A stretch of 32,551 nt of DNA from CAZTPJ01 sp964614515 (GTDB lineage Bacteria > Planctomycetota > Phycisphaerae > Phycisphaerales > UBA1924): positions 1 to 32,551 of the forward strand of contig CAZTPJ010000044.1 in the NCBI GenBank assembly GCA_964614515.1, given 5' to 3'. Below are positions 1 to 7,328 of the stretch, in pieces. Position 1 is the first letter of the stretch. Each line of letters begins with the position of its first letter. The notes beneath the pieces are model-generated. The model worked only from the letters and a program-made list of their open reading frames with translations. It had not been told where the DNA came from and ran no database searches. The translations under genes were made by a program, and so were the position numbers.

Positions 1-609
1 GTACTTTGTGCTCGAATGATGCACGACATCGGCCCCGAGCGCCAGCGGATTCTGCAAATATGGCGTGGCGAACGTGTTGTCCACGGCCACGATGGCGCCC
101 GACGCCTTGCGCCGCGCGAGTTTCGTCACGGCCGTGATGTCGATCACTTTGAGCAGCGGATTCGTCGGCGTCTCGATCCATACCAGGCGCGTCTTGTCGG
201 TGAAGGCGCGTTCGGTCGCGGCGAGGTCTCGCATGTCCACGCGCGTGTATGAGATGCCGAGTTGTTTGAAGGCCTTGTCGAGCAGGCGATAGGTGCCGCC
301 GTAGACATCATCGCACAACACGACATGATCGCCCGTGCTGAGCGTGTGGAGGAGACAATCGAGCGCGGCCAGGCCGGAGGAGAAGCAGAATCCGAATCGC
401 CCGCCTTCGAGCGCCGCGAGGTTCGCCTCCAGCGCGGTGCGCGTCGGATTCGCCGAGCGCGAGTAGTCATAGTTGCCCTTGATGACGCCCGGCGAGGCCT
501 GCGCATACGTGCTGGTGAGATACACCGGCGTCATGATCGCGCCCGTGGTCGGGTCCGGCTGTTGGCCAGCGTGAATGGCGAGTGTGGCGAAGCGGTTTGA
601 TTCGAGCAT
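1..609 (-). CDS. Cystathionine gamma-lyase / gamma-synthase family PLP enzyme (partial)
   Basis: This is the N-terminal 203 residues of a Cys/Met-metabolism PLP-dependent (fold type I) enzyme; the 3' part lies outside the window. Visible family marks are the N-terminal 'FATLAIHAGQ', 'PVYLTSTY', the tyrosine/arginine phosphate-binding 'YSRSANPTR', 'FSSGLAA', 'YGGTYRL', 'ETPTNPLL', 'VDNTFATPYLQNPL' and 'HSSTKY', whose lysine (residue 202) should form the PLP aldimine. The ATG at 609 is preceded by GGGAAG at a usual distance. In this family, lyase and synthase cannot be separated from half a sequence. A cystathionine beta-synthase 3.2 kb upstream on the same strand favours a role in reverse transsulfuration (cystathionine to cysteine), which is inference. 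Confidence 0.93.
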   Translation of the reverse strand, partial: MLESNRFATLAIHAGQQPDPTTGAIMTPVYLTSTYAQASPGVIKGNYDYSRSANPTRTALEANLAALEGGRFGFCFSSGLAALDCLLHTLSTGDHVVLCDDVYGGTYRLLDKAFKQLGISYTRVDMRDLAATERAFTDKTRLVWIETPTNPLLKVIDITAVTKLARRKASGAIVAVDNTFATPYLQNPLALGADVVHHSSTKY

Positions 610-630
610 CTGAACTTCCCTGGGGTATCG

Positions 631-646
631 GTGACATGCACGTCAC
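631..646. promoter_or_regulatory. 16-bp near-palindrome upstream of the gamma-lyase gene
   Basis: GTGACATGCACGTCAC pairs with itself at 7 of 8 positions and lies about 22 bp upstream of the ATG at 609. Its size and place suit a repressor site, but no family match is claimed. Confidence 0.3.
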
Positions 647-695
647 ACTCAGTCTTTGCTTGTCCACGAGCACACGATCGGAGCATTCCTCATCC

Positions 696-1112
696 TTACG
701 CACCCGCTCCAATTCGCTCCCACCGATCTCGGAAGCAGTCTTTGGCGTAATCGCGCGGTTGCAGCCAGTAGCTCACTCTACCATCCTTCTCTCCGCGATG
801 AGCCAGTGCTTTGACTTCAGTCGGTGTAAGCACGAAACATTCAGGCGAGTCTGTCACAACCCGCCTACAAACGATGAAATAGTCGCCGAAAATGGCATCT
901 GTGTGCGTACCGAGCGGCACCGGATTCGACTTGGAGAGAGCCTTCACCTGAACGCTGAGCTTCTTTGTCGCATCCACACTGTATACGAGGATGTCAACCC
1001 CGCGCGCGTTTCTCGCCGTTGGGATCACGTTCCATCCCAGACGCGCCAGCCTATAGCACACATAGTACAGTCCGATGTTTCCAACTACTTGATTGCCAAG
1101 TTTTACGGACAT
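696..1112 (-). CDS. PD-(D/E)XK-like nuclease-fold hypothetical protein
   Basis: A 138-residue protein with the layout of small Mrr/Holliday-resolvase-like PD-(D/E)XK folds: an N-terminal helix ('GNIGLYYVCYRLARLGW'), then 'NARGVDILVY' with Asp40, then a strand ending in 'SVQVKA' with Gln55-x-Lys57. The D...QxK pattern is the active-site signature of the fold, but no specificity can be read. The start ATG overlaps the TAA of the DUF433 gene by ten bases (ATGTCCGTAA), so the two are probably translationally coupled. Two 60-base rows inside the gene count to about 51% GC by hand, clearly lower than rows from the housekeeping part, which suggests recent transfer. It could be a defence nuclease or the toxic partner of the module. 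Confidence 0.75.
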   Translation of the reverse strand: MSVKLGNQVVGNIGLYYVCYRLARLGWNVIPTARNARGVDILVYSVDATKKLSVQVKALSKSNPVPLGTHTDAIFGDYFIVCRRVVTDSPECFVLTPTEVKALAHRGEKDGRVSYWLQPRDYAKDCFRDRWERIGAGA

Positions 1113-1357
1113 ACCGCGCCGCCCCCTGCCACAACTGATCCGGCGCGTTCTGATTCCGACTGTTCAAGAAATGCAAGCGCCGCCTGCACATCCTCCCGCG
1201 TAATCTGCGACAACTGCTTGACGACATCATCGACGCTTGAGACGGCCACCGAGGCGACGATCGTCGAGTCGGCGTTACGGGTGCCACGGATGCACGCCTC
1301 TCCGTGGTGGATGCTCGGATCACTGAGGACTCTGTGGCGCCAATCGTCGGACGTCAT
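1103..1357 (-). CDS. DUF433 domain protein (VapB45-type antitoxin-like)
   Basis: An 84-residue protein matching the DUF433 pattern: 'RHRVLSDPSIHHGEACIRGTR' at the N-terminus corresponds to the family's 'ERI.SDP.I.GGKP.IRGTR', followed by 'STIVASVAVSSVDDVVKQL' and 'ITREDVQAALAFLE'. DUF433 proteins are small wHTH-type proteins, usually paired with a DUF5615 PIN-like toxin. Here the partner position is taken instead by a PD-(D/E)XK-like protein that overlaps its stop codon. The ATG at 1357 fits the family start. An alternative TTG at 1393, with GGAGG eight bases upstream and only three bases after the stop of the preceding gene, would add 12 residues and fits coupled translation. Confidence 0.82.
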   Translation of the reverse strand: MTSDDWRHRVLSDPSIHHGEACIRGTRNADSTIVASVAVSSVDDVVKQLSQITREDVQAALAFLEQSESERAGSVVAGGGAVCP

Positions 1358-1396
1358 GGCTGTATGGTATCCACGCGGCGTGCGCCCCAGCAAACT

Positions 1397-1963
1397 TCAA
1401 GCCTCCGATGCGTCGCGCAACGTGCGCTCCCATAAGTCGCGCACGCCGAGCCGATCCGCCCATTGCCCGATGTAGGCGATGTCCAGAGTTGGCCGTTGAA
1501 CCTCGTACACGCGAAGCACATCGTGCATCTGCCGTGTACTTCCGCCCGCCTGCTTCGCCCAGGACAACTTCGCCAGGATCGTGTCCTCCGGCGTCGAGAG
1601 CGTCAATTCCATGTCCTCAACCCGCTCCGTGATTCGTCGCGCGAAGCGTGAGCGATCAAACGGATCATCCGTCAGCATCCAGAAGTCAACCTTGTCGCCC
1701 GTTCTCGCGTCTAGCAGGTTGAACATGCCGCGTGTCGCCATGGCTTCTCGCATGGCTTCCGGGCTGAGGTAGTAGTCCGGCTCGGGAAAGGCAGCCAGCA
1801 GCGCCGCCGCCCCCTCACGGCCGAGTTCCACGACCAGATCGATGTCGTGCGTTGACCTCGGCTCACCTTGAAGGCTCGACGCCACCGAACCTGTCACCAT
1901 GAACGGAATCCCCGCCCGGTTCAGTCCTTGAACGACCGTTCTCAATAGTTCTGATTGTGCCAT
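1397..1963 (-). CDS. Nucleotidyltransferase, DUF6036/AbiEii-like
   Basis: A 188-residue minimal nucleotidyltransferase. The signature 'GSVASSLQGEPRSTHDIDLV' has Gly25-Ser26 and Asp40-x-Asp42, the metal-binding motif of the pol-beta fold; 'DKVDFWML' around residue 90 may give the third carboxylate. Proteins of this type occur in two-gene toxin-antitoxin and abortive-infection modules, where the transferase modifies tRNA or the partner protein. It starts 22 bases inside the preceding small gene and is followed after three bases by the possible TTG start of the DUF433 gene, so it belongs to one tight operon. No second catalytic domain is present. Assignment to the superfamily is firm; the role in a toxin-antitoxin or defence module is inference. 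Confidence 0.85.
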   Translation of the reverse strand: MAQSELLRTVVQGLNRAGIPFMVTGSVASSLQGEPRSTHDIDLVVELGREGAAALLAAFPEPDYYLSPEAMREAMATRGMFNLLDARTGDKVDFWMLTDDPFDRSRFARRITERVEDMELTLSTPEDTILAKLSWAKQAGGSTRQMHDVLRVYEVQRPTLDIAYIGQWADRLGVRDLWERTLRDASEA

Positions 1964-2157
1964 CGCGCCAGGTGCTCCAGCATGATCTTGTGCAGTTCGT
2001 CCTCCGAGGCCTCCGGGTGTCGTTTGCGGAGGCCGTGCATGAACAGGCGCTTGGTGAACTCCGATAGTTCAAACGCCTTGGCCAGCCGCTGGGCCGGCGT
2101 CATGGATCGCAGCACCTGGATGTACCGAGCGTGGTTGGGCCGGGGCTTGGGGTCCAT
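1942..2157 (-). CDS. Small helical protein paired with the nucleotidyltransferase
   Basis: A 71-residue protein: 'MTPAQRLAKAFELSEFTKRLF', then 'HGLRKRHPEASEDELHKIM' and 'LEHLARWHNQNY'. It is charged and predicted to be all helical. I have seen this type of sequence encoded next to small nucleotidyltransferases; it has no named function that I can recall, and an antitoxin or adaptor role is likely. The ATG at 2157 is chosen because residues before it do not look coding. Its 3' end overlaps the nucleotidyltransferase start by 22 bases. It heads the four-gene minus-strand module and is divergent from the membrane protein starting at 2217, so the two promoters share about 60 bp. Confidence 0.75.
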   Translation of the reverse strand: MDPKPRPNHARYIQVLRSMTPAQRLAKAFELSEFTKRLFMHGLRKRHPEASEDELHKIMLEHLARWHNQNY

Positions 2158-2216
2158 GCTGCATCGTATCACGAACTCGAAAGAACCGGGGTTCCGCCCT
2201 TCGCGTAGAGTCAAAC

Positions 2217-2930
2217 ATGCCTGTTCGCGGCGATACGAACGCACCGATGCCGCCGTCTCGGCACCCTCCGCTCGGGGCCGACTGGGCGGTCGGCAGTCTG
2301 CTCACGGCCGTGGCCGCGCTCATCCTGATCCCCGCGGCCTCGATCATCACGCTGGTGTTCAGTCTTGCCGCCTGGCTCGGCGCGGCCCGCAACCCAAATC
2401 GCTACGGCCATCCGCGCATCGCCATCGCCGCGACTCTTGTGGCCCTCGTCGGCCTGGCCCTGTGGATTGGCGGGTACCAAGGCGTCCTCCTGAACGCGCT
2501 TCGCCCCAGTCCATCGCGCGCGCAACATCTCGCTTGCGCCTCCAACCTTCGTGGCATCATGCAAGCACTCATCGCGTATGAGCAGGCCACGGGCCAGTTT
2601 CCAGGTCCGGACGATGACTGGGTCGCCTGTCTCACCGGTTCCGGCCTCCTCCCGCCGCAAATCTTTCGCTGCTGGCACAGGCAGGGCGCCAACACCGTGG
2701 CGTATGTCTATGTGCCGATGCATGTCGAGGAACTGGCCGTGAACACGATTGACTCGCGACGTGTTGTTGCCTTCGAGCGTCCGGACGCCAACACGCACCT
2801 GGTCGCGGTGGGCTTTGGCGATAACCATGTCGAGCTCGTCCCGCTGGCGGAGTTTGAGCGGATGCTCTCCGAACTGAGAAATGCCGACGGCACGCCATGG
2901 CGCGTGCCGGAGCCGCGTCCATTGCCTTGA
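2217..2930 (+). CDS. Membrane protein with pseudopilin-like C-terminal region
   Basis: A 237-residue protein. Residues about 22-55 and 63-87 are hydrophobic, giving two membrane segments in a DUF4190-like arrangement. The rest, beginning 'HLACASNLRGIMQALIAYEQ', resembles the post-helix region of DUF1559-type pseudopilins ('C.NNL+QIGLA...Y') and ends with 'GFGDNHVELV', like the 'FADGSV' strand of those proteins. The N-terminal methylation motif is absent, so it should stay in the membrane rather than be processed. An alternative start lies at 2247. It is divergent from the four-gene module and followed by VapBC on the same strand. Function unknown. Confidence 0.75.
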   Translation: MPVRGDTNAPMPPSRHPPLGADWAVGSLLTAVAALILIPAASIITLVFSLAAWLGAARNPNRYGHPRIAIAATLVALVGLALWIGGYQGVLLNALRPSPSRAQHLACASNLRGIMQALIAYEQATGQFPGPDDDWVACLTGSGLLPPQIFRCWHRQGANTVAYVYVPMHVEELAVNTIDSRRVVAFERPDANTHLVAVGFGDNHVELVPLAEFERMLSELRNADGTPWRVPEPRPLP

Positions 2931-2985
2931 GCGTTCCGGCCGCGGATTCGCGCGAGTTCCATCAGGTAGCCGTAGATATGGGTCG

Positions 2986-3005
2986 ATACTACCATACAGC
3001 AGTAT
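2986..3005. promoter_or_regulatory. Possible VapB operator
   Basis: ATACT and AGTAT face each other across 10 bases, the second arm overlapping the vapB start codon. Autorepression at such sites is normal for VapBC operons, but this one is short and unproven. Confidence 0.25.
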
Positions 3006-3252
3006 GAAGACGACCGTTGACATTCCGGAATCGCTCCTGACGCAACTCAAGCGTCGGGCCGCGCGTGAGGGAACCACGCTGCGATCCCTCATCAACGCTG
3101 CCCTGCGGCAGTTCCTCAAGGACTCCGCGAAAGCGCCGGGAACGTTCAAACTGGAGGATCGGTCGGCCGGCGTTGGGGGCCTCGCCCCCGGTGTGCGCGA
3201 AGGAGACTGGCAGCAAGTCCGAGAGATCATTTATGAAGGGCGCGGCGGGTGA
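3004..3252 (+). CDS. vapB: VapB-type antitoxin (ribbon-helix-helix)
   Basis: An 82-residue protein opening with 'MKTTVDIPESLLTQLKRRAA', the strand-helix of a ribbon-helix-helix (MetJ/Arc) DNA-binding domain, and continuing 'GTTLRSLINAALRQFL'. The acidic C-terminal half with 'EGDWQQVREIIYEGRGG' is the usual VapC-binding tail. The toxin gene begins at a GTG that overlaps its stop as GTGA, the standard coupling of these pairs. The ATG at 3004 is preferred over longer versions because the domain begins exactly there. It should neutralise the downstream PIN toxin and repress its own promoter. Confidence 0.92.
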   Translation: MKTTVDIPESLLTQLKRRAAREGTTLRSLINAALRQFLKDSAKAPGTFKLEDRSAGVGGLAPGVREGDWQQVREIIYEGRGG

Positions 3253-3692
3253 TCGCGGTGGACACGAACATTCTGGTGTACGCCCACCGTCGCGATTCGA
3301 CATGGCATGAAAGGGCCAGAGCGTGCATCCAGAATCTGGCCGAGCGAGCAAGCCAGTGGGCGATTCCGTGGCCGTGCATGCATGAGTTTCTGGCCATCGT
3401 GACTCACCCGCGCGTGTTCAACTCGCCAAGCACGCTGGATGAGGCGTTCGATCAGGTCGACGTCTGGCTGCGATCGCCGTCGGTTGTGCTGATCGGCGAG
3501 TCGCCGACGCATTCGGCAACGCTGCGCACGATCGCGAAGCACGCGCTTGCCACCGGTGGCCGTATGCATGACGCGAGAATCGCGGCCATCTGCATCGATC
3601 ATCAGGTCGAGGCTCTGTGGACTGCGGATCGAGACTTCTCGCGGTTTCCACCGTTGCGAGTATTCAATCCGCTTGTGGCGACGTCGCCGTGA
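3249..3692 (+). CDS. vapC: VapC-type PIN-domain ribonuclease toxin
   Basis: A 147-residue PIN-domain protein. The four expected acidic residues are visible: Asp5 in 'AVDTNILVYA', Glu46 in 'CMHEFLAIVTHP', Asp108 in 'GRMHDARIAAI' and Asp127/Asp129 in 'WTADRDFSRF'. 'VTHPRVF' is typical of the VapC subgroup that pairs with short ribbon-helix-helix antitoxins. Family members are Mg-dependent RNases that cut tRNA or rRNA. The GTG start overlaps the antitoxin stop by four bases. The gene looks intact, and together with VapB it forms a complete type II toxin-antitoxin module. Confidence 0.93.
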   Translation: MIAVDTNILVYAHRRDSTWHERARACIQNLAERASQWAIPWPCMHEFLAIVTHPRVFNSPSTLDEAFDQVDVWLRSPSVVLIGESPTHSATLRTIAKHALATGGRMHDARIAAICIDHQVEALWTADRDFSRFPPLRVFNPLVATSP

Positions 3693-3777
3693 GCGAAGCC
3701 GAAACCGTGGGACGAGTTCGAGATATGTATCGCGATCCGATCCCATCATGATACACGCGTCGACTCGCGAGGCCGTT

Positions 3778-3795
3778 CGATCGCTTGCGCGATCG
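3778..3795. terminator. Hairpin after the cystathionine beta-synthase gene
   Basis: CGATCGC and GCGATCG form a perfect 7-bp stem with loop TTGC, nine bases past the minus-strand stop at 3804. There is no clear T run, so a rho-independent role is only possible. Confidence 0.35.
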
Positions 3796-3803
3796 GCTCT
3801 GCG

Positions 3804-5186
3804 TCAGGCGCGGCGCTTTGTCAGGAACTCCAGCACATCAATCTTCGACACGATCGACACGATCGAACCCTGATCCACCACCACGCCCACCTGATCCGTC
3901 TCGAAGATGCGGAACAGCTCCTCGATGCGAGCCTTGGGATAGATCAGCCCGCCCATCGGGTGCGCCACGGCCTTGGCCATCGCATCAATCGTCACCTGCC
4001 CGCTCTGCAACCCGCGCAGCAGGTCCACTTCATGCACCATCCCGCGCGGATGGCCCGCATCATCGACGATCGGAATCTGCGAGACGCCATGCTCTTTCAT
4101 CATGTTGATGAGCGTCTGAATCTTGGTGTGCTCGTCGGCCGTGATGACCCGCTGCGGATGCGCGGCGAGAATCTCTTCCACAAGGCCCAGGTCCTTGTCG
4201 CTGTCGAAAAAGCCGTAGTCCTTCATCCACGAATCTGACAGATACTTCGTGGTGTATCGCGTGGCCGCATCGGGCAGCACCGTCACCACCGTCTTGCCCG
4301 GGCCGAGTTGCTGGGCGATCTTCACGGCGATGTGTACGTTGCTTCCGCTGGATCCGCCGCAGAAGATGCCCTCTTCGCGCACGAGCCGCCGCGCCATGAA
4401 GAACGATTCCTTGTCGTTGACCTGATGGAACTCATCCACCACGCTGTAGTCCATCGCGCCGCACAGGATGTCCTCACCCACACCCTCGACCTTGTACACA
4501 TGCGGCGTGGGCATCGTTTTCGTATAGAAATAGTGATAGTGAATGCTCCCGATCGGATCGACACCCACCACCCGCACCTTCCGCCCCGTTTCCTTCTCCT
4601 TCTTCCGCAGAAAGCGACCCACGCCGGAAATCGTGCCGCCCGTGCCCGCCCCGGCCACGAACGCATCGAGTTTGCCATCCGTCTCATCCCACACTTCCGG
4701 CCCCGTCAACGCTTCGTGCGCGTCAATGTTCAACGGATTGTGATACTGATCGACATAGAACGCGCCCGGCGTCTCGCGCGCGATGCGCTTGGCCGTCTCG
4801 ACATAGTGCTGCGGCGAATCACCCGGCACATCCGTCGGCGTGATCACCACCTCCGCGCCGAACGCCTTGAGCATGCTCACCTTTTCCTGACTCATCTTGT
4901 CGGGCATCGTGAACACGCAGCGATACCCCTTCACGGCCGCCCACATCGCCACGCCCAGACCCGTGTTGCCGGATGTGTTCTCGACGATGGTTGCGCCGGG
5001 CTTGATCCACCCGCGACGCTGCGCCTCATCAAGGATGAACATCGCCATCCGGTCTTTGATCGAGCCCGTCGGGTTCATGTGCTCGCACTTGACCAGCACC
5101 GTCGCGCAACCCGCCGGCACCACCTTGTTCAACTTCACCAACGGCGTGTGCCCCACCGCACCCAGAATGCTCTCACGACTCTTCAT
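3804..5186 (-). CDS. cbs: Cystathionine beta-synthase with C-terminal CBS-domain pair
   Basis: A 460-residue fold type II PLP enzyme that condenses serine (or an activated serine) with homocysteine to cystathionine. 'NPTGSIKDRMA' holds the PLP lysine (Lys44), 'ENTSGNTG' the substrate-binding loop, and 'GAGTGGTISGVGRFL' the phosphate-binding glycines. Residues about 330-460 contain two CBS repeats ('VITADEHTKIQTLINMM...VSQIPIVDD' and 'KARIEELFRIFETDQVGVVVD'), the Bateman module that in CBS enzymes binds adenosyl ligands and regulates activity. There is no N-terminal heme domain. The ATG at 5186 has GGAGG about six bases upstream; the longer open frame to 5321 lacks family similarity. It probably works with the gamma-lyase-type enzyme at 1-609. 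Confidence 0.95.
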   Translation of the reverse strand: MKSRESILGAVGHTPLVKLNKVVPAGCATVLVKCEHMNPTGSIKDRMAMFILDEAQRRGWIKPGATIVENTSGNTGLGVAMWAAVKGYRCVFTMPDKMSQEKVSMLKAFGAEVVITPTDVPGDSPQHYVETAKRIARETPGAFYVDQYHNPLNIDAHEALTGPEVWDETDGKLDAFVAGAGTGGTISGVGRFLRKKEKETGRKVRVVGVDPIGSIHYHYFYTKTMPTPHVYKVEGVGEDILCGAMDYSVVDEFHQVNDKESFFMARRLVREEGIFCGGSSGSNVHIAVKIAQQLGPGKTVVTVLPDAATRYTTKYLSDSWMKDYGFFDSDKDLGLVEEILAAHPQRVITADEHTKIQTLINMMKEHGVSQIPIVDDAGHPRGMVHEVDLLRGLQSGQVTIDAMAKAVAHPMGGLIYPKARIEELFRIFETDQVGVVVDQGSIVSIVSKIDVLEFLTKRRA

Positions 5187-5352
5187 GCCAACCTCCAAGG
5201 CCAGGTGTCCGCCAAACCCAAGAATAGCCGCGCGCGCCACATGCATCGTGGAGGACACATCAGCCTCGTATCGAGCCGGGATGAGGTTCCGGCAAGAGTC
5301 GCGTTTGACGGCCCCCTGCACTTTCCGCGTTCAGGTGGTATCATCCTCCCCT

Positions 5353-6117
5353 ATGGGGACATGGGGACCGGGCATCTTCGAGAACGATACGGCCTGCGAT
5401 GTCAGAGCCGAGTTTCGAGACTGGATCGGCGACGGCCTGACTCCGCTCAAGGCCGTCAACAAGATGAAGCGGTCGTACATTCCAAGCTTCATTGAGTCCG
5501 ATGAACACGACTTCTGGCTTGGACTTGCCGCGACTCAAGTCCAATGCGGACGTTTGGTTCCGCTTGTGCGGGATGAAGCACTGAAGATCATCGACTCGGG
5601 GGCCGACCAGGCGATTTGGGATGAGCATGAGCCGAAACTCGCTCGTGACCGTGCGAAGGCGCTCGCCCAACTGCGAAAGCAGATTCTGGGTCCGCAGCGA
5701 AAGCCGACACGCATCGGCCCGGCGTTTCGTTCCAGCACCGACTGGAAGGACGGCTGGGCGGTGGCGTACCGCCTCCGATCAGGGCGCTGGGTCGCATTTC
5801 GTGTCGTGGCTATTCATGAGGATCGAGGAGGCCAACATGCGATCGCATACCTGCTCGATTGGATTGGCGCCAAGCCGCCAACGGAATCGCAGGTCGCCAC
5901 GGCTCACATTCGGCTCTGTCGAGGAGGCCGAGACTCCACCGAACTGCGCCGCAAACTGGCGCTGTATGAAACTAAGCGAGGCGAGTTCCCCGCGGACCGA
6001 GTCGTCATAGTCACGAAGCGGCTCGGTCGATTGAAGGAGACCTCGATCGGCGCGACCTTTTTCGGCGGCTGGAAAGACCTCGACGCGTACCTCAAGGACG
6101 GCTACGGTCTGGAGTAA
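5353..6117 (+). CDS. DUF4259-like domain protein
   Basis: A 254-residue protein. 'MGTWGPGIFENDTACDVRAE' is the hallmark N-terminus of the DUF4259 and related families, followed by an acidic helical region ('DEHDFWLGLAATQVQCG', 'IIDSGADQAIWDE') of the kind seen in immunity-like proteins. The C-terminal half ('WAVAYRLRSGRWVAFRVVAI' onward) is a second region I cannot name. The frame is open much further upstream, but the family start and the gap from the divergent CBS gene support the ATG at 5353. Function unknown; relatives often sit in polymorphic toxin immunity loci, but no toxin is visible here. Confidence 0.85.
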   Translation: MGTWGPGIFENDTACDVRAEFRDWIGDGLTPLKAVNKMKRSYIPSFIESDEHDFWLGLAATQVQCGRLVPLVRDEALKIIDSGADQAIWDEHEPKLARDRAKALAQLRKQILGPQRKPTRIGPAFRSSTDWKDGWAVAYRLRSGRWVAFRVVAIHEDRGGQHAIAYLLDWIGAKPPTESQVATAHIRLCRGGRDSTELRRKLALYETKRGEFPADRVVIVTKRLGRLKETSIGATFFGGWKDLDAYLKDGYGLE

Positions 6118-6131
6118 TTATTCAACGCATC

Positions 6132-6398
6132 TCACGCCGCGCGCGGTCGATCATCATCGAGCGGTGCGAGGCCGAAGTCATCGACGAGTTTGCGAAGGTT
6201 GTCGAGTCTGCGTTGCACGCGATCGAGTGCTCGTTCGACGTGGCGAACGGCGTCGCCGCCGAGGGGGAGTTCTTCGCCCGCGCCCCGGCCGGGGACGTGG
6301 TCTTCAGTGATCCGTCCGGGGATTCGTTCCTGCGAATCGGTCAGTCGCAGTCGTCGCGACGCCCCCGCATCAGGTTCCGAGAATCGTCCGTATGCCAT
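6132..6398 (-). CDS. Small hypothetical protein
   Basis: An 88-residue frame downstream of plsY on the same strand. Codon choice is like the neighbours (CTC, GTC, GAC, CGC, GGC dominate), and GGAGG lies about nine bases before the ATG. The N-terminal half is polar and glycine-rich ('HVPGRGAGEELPLGGD'). The C-terminal half, 'AVRHVERALDRVQRRLDNL', is a strong amphipathic helix, possibly coiled coil. No family recognised. It is separated from plsY by 228 bp in which I see no gene or clear signal. Confidence 0.55.
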   Translation of the reverse strand: MAYGRFSEPDAGASRRLRLTDSQERIPGRITEDHVPGRGAGEELPLGGDAVRHVERALDRVQRRLDNLRKLVDDFGLAPLDDDRPRAA

Positions 6399-6626
6399 GG
6401 CAAGCGCCCTCCGTGGTGCGAGTCACCACATCGGCCGTCGCCCCGCCCCCCGGTGAGACTTGATACCCGCCCACATTCCGAACCTTCTCTGCTGCGCCTG
6501 ACCAACCCTCAGTCCCCCGCCATCTCGCCACCGCGCACGTCCGAAACGTCGGCAAAACCGGGACTTCGCCGAGGGCTGATATGGACCAGGCCAGGTCCCT
6601 CGTGATTGGCTTCCACTCGGTGTTGG

Positions 6627-7328
6627 CTATGTCGAGGCGTCCGTTTTCGGCTTGGTCGATTCGCCGGCGCGTGGCTCGGTCCCCTTGGCCATGCGAACCA
6701 GATTTCCGCGATGTCGCCAGATCACCATCGCGCCCAGCGCGGCCGTCACCCACAGCATCGCGCTCGGCCAATCCGCCTCGCGCTCCATCATCGCCGGCAT
6801 GGCGAATTCCAGCCAAATCCACGTCATGACGGGCAGGCTCACGGCCGCGACGCACGACGCAAACCCGACGTAACGCGTCACGCGAACGGTGATAATGAAG
6901 ATCACGGCCGCGGCGAGCGTCGGCGCGGTCAAGTACGGCGCAACGCCGAGCATCGCGCCGAATCCCGTCGCCACGCCCTTGCCTCCCTTGAACCCAAGCC
7001 ACGGCGGAAAAATGTGGCCGAGCATCGCCGCCGACGCCACGGCCAGCCACAACCAGGCCTGCTCCTCACTCAATGTTCTCGTACCAATGAAGCCGTGCGC
7101 AAGACCTGCGCCAAGCGTCGGCACATAACCCTTAAGGATGTCCAGCGTCATGCACACGCGACCGATGCGTTTGCCCATCACGCGGCCGGCGTTCGTCGCG
7201 CCGATGTTGCCCGAGCCGTGCTCGCGCAGGTCAATCCCTCGCGCCCGCCCGAACAGATAGCCAAACGGAATCGAACCGCAAAGAAACGCCGCGATGATCA
7301 GCGCGATCCAGATCATGGTCAGGGTCAC
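6627..7328 (-). CDS. plsY: Glycerol-3-phosphate acyltransferase PlsY
   Basis: A 233-residue integral membrane protein that transfers the acyl group of acyl-phosphate to glycerol-3-phosphate, the first step of phospholipid synthesis. All three family motifs are present: 'GSIPFGYLFGR' with 'HGSGNIGATNAGRVMG', then 'LKGYVPTL', and 'GHIFPPWLGFKGGKGVATG'. Five to six hydrophobic segments are visible. The start is a GTG that overlaps the tmk stop as GTGA, so the two are translated together. The last 25 residues are a polar extension beyond the usual end. Membrane lipid and nucleotide synthesis genes sharing one transcript may be chance. Confidence 0.96.
   Translation of the reverse strand: MTLTMIWIALIIAAFLCGSIPFGYLFGRARGIDLREHGSGNIGATNAGRVMGKRIGRVCMTLDILKGYVPTLGAGLAHGFIGTRTLSEEQAWLWLAVASAAMLGHIFPPWLGFKGGKGVATGFGAMLGVAPYLTAPTLAAAVIFIITVRVTRYVGFASCVAAVSLPVMTWIWLEFAMPAMMEREADWPSAMLWVTAALGAMVIWRHRGNLVRMAKGTEPRAGESTKPKTDAST

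Noticed and set aside
2211..3230. 339-codon minus-strand frame opposite the membrane protein and VapB
   Set aside because: Antisense shadow of two plus-strand genes with good motifs.
3778..3803. CRISPR or integration site near the VapC/CBS border
   Set aside because: Only one short hairpin; no direct repeats or spacers anywhere in the window.
4897..5352. Longer N-terminus for the DUF4259-like protein
   Set aside because: The upstream part is antisense to CBS; the family begins at MGTWGPG.
4308..5495. Long open frame on the plus strand across the cystathionine beta-synthase gene
   Set aside because: Antisense shadow: rich in His and Arg with no motif, while the minus strand gives a full CBS enzyme.
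6370..7050. 226-codon minus-strand frame overlapping plsY
   Set aside because: Out of frame with plsY, arginine- and glycine-rich and without motif; only its last part lies in non-coding DNA.
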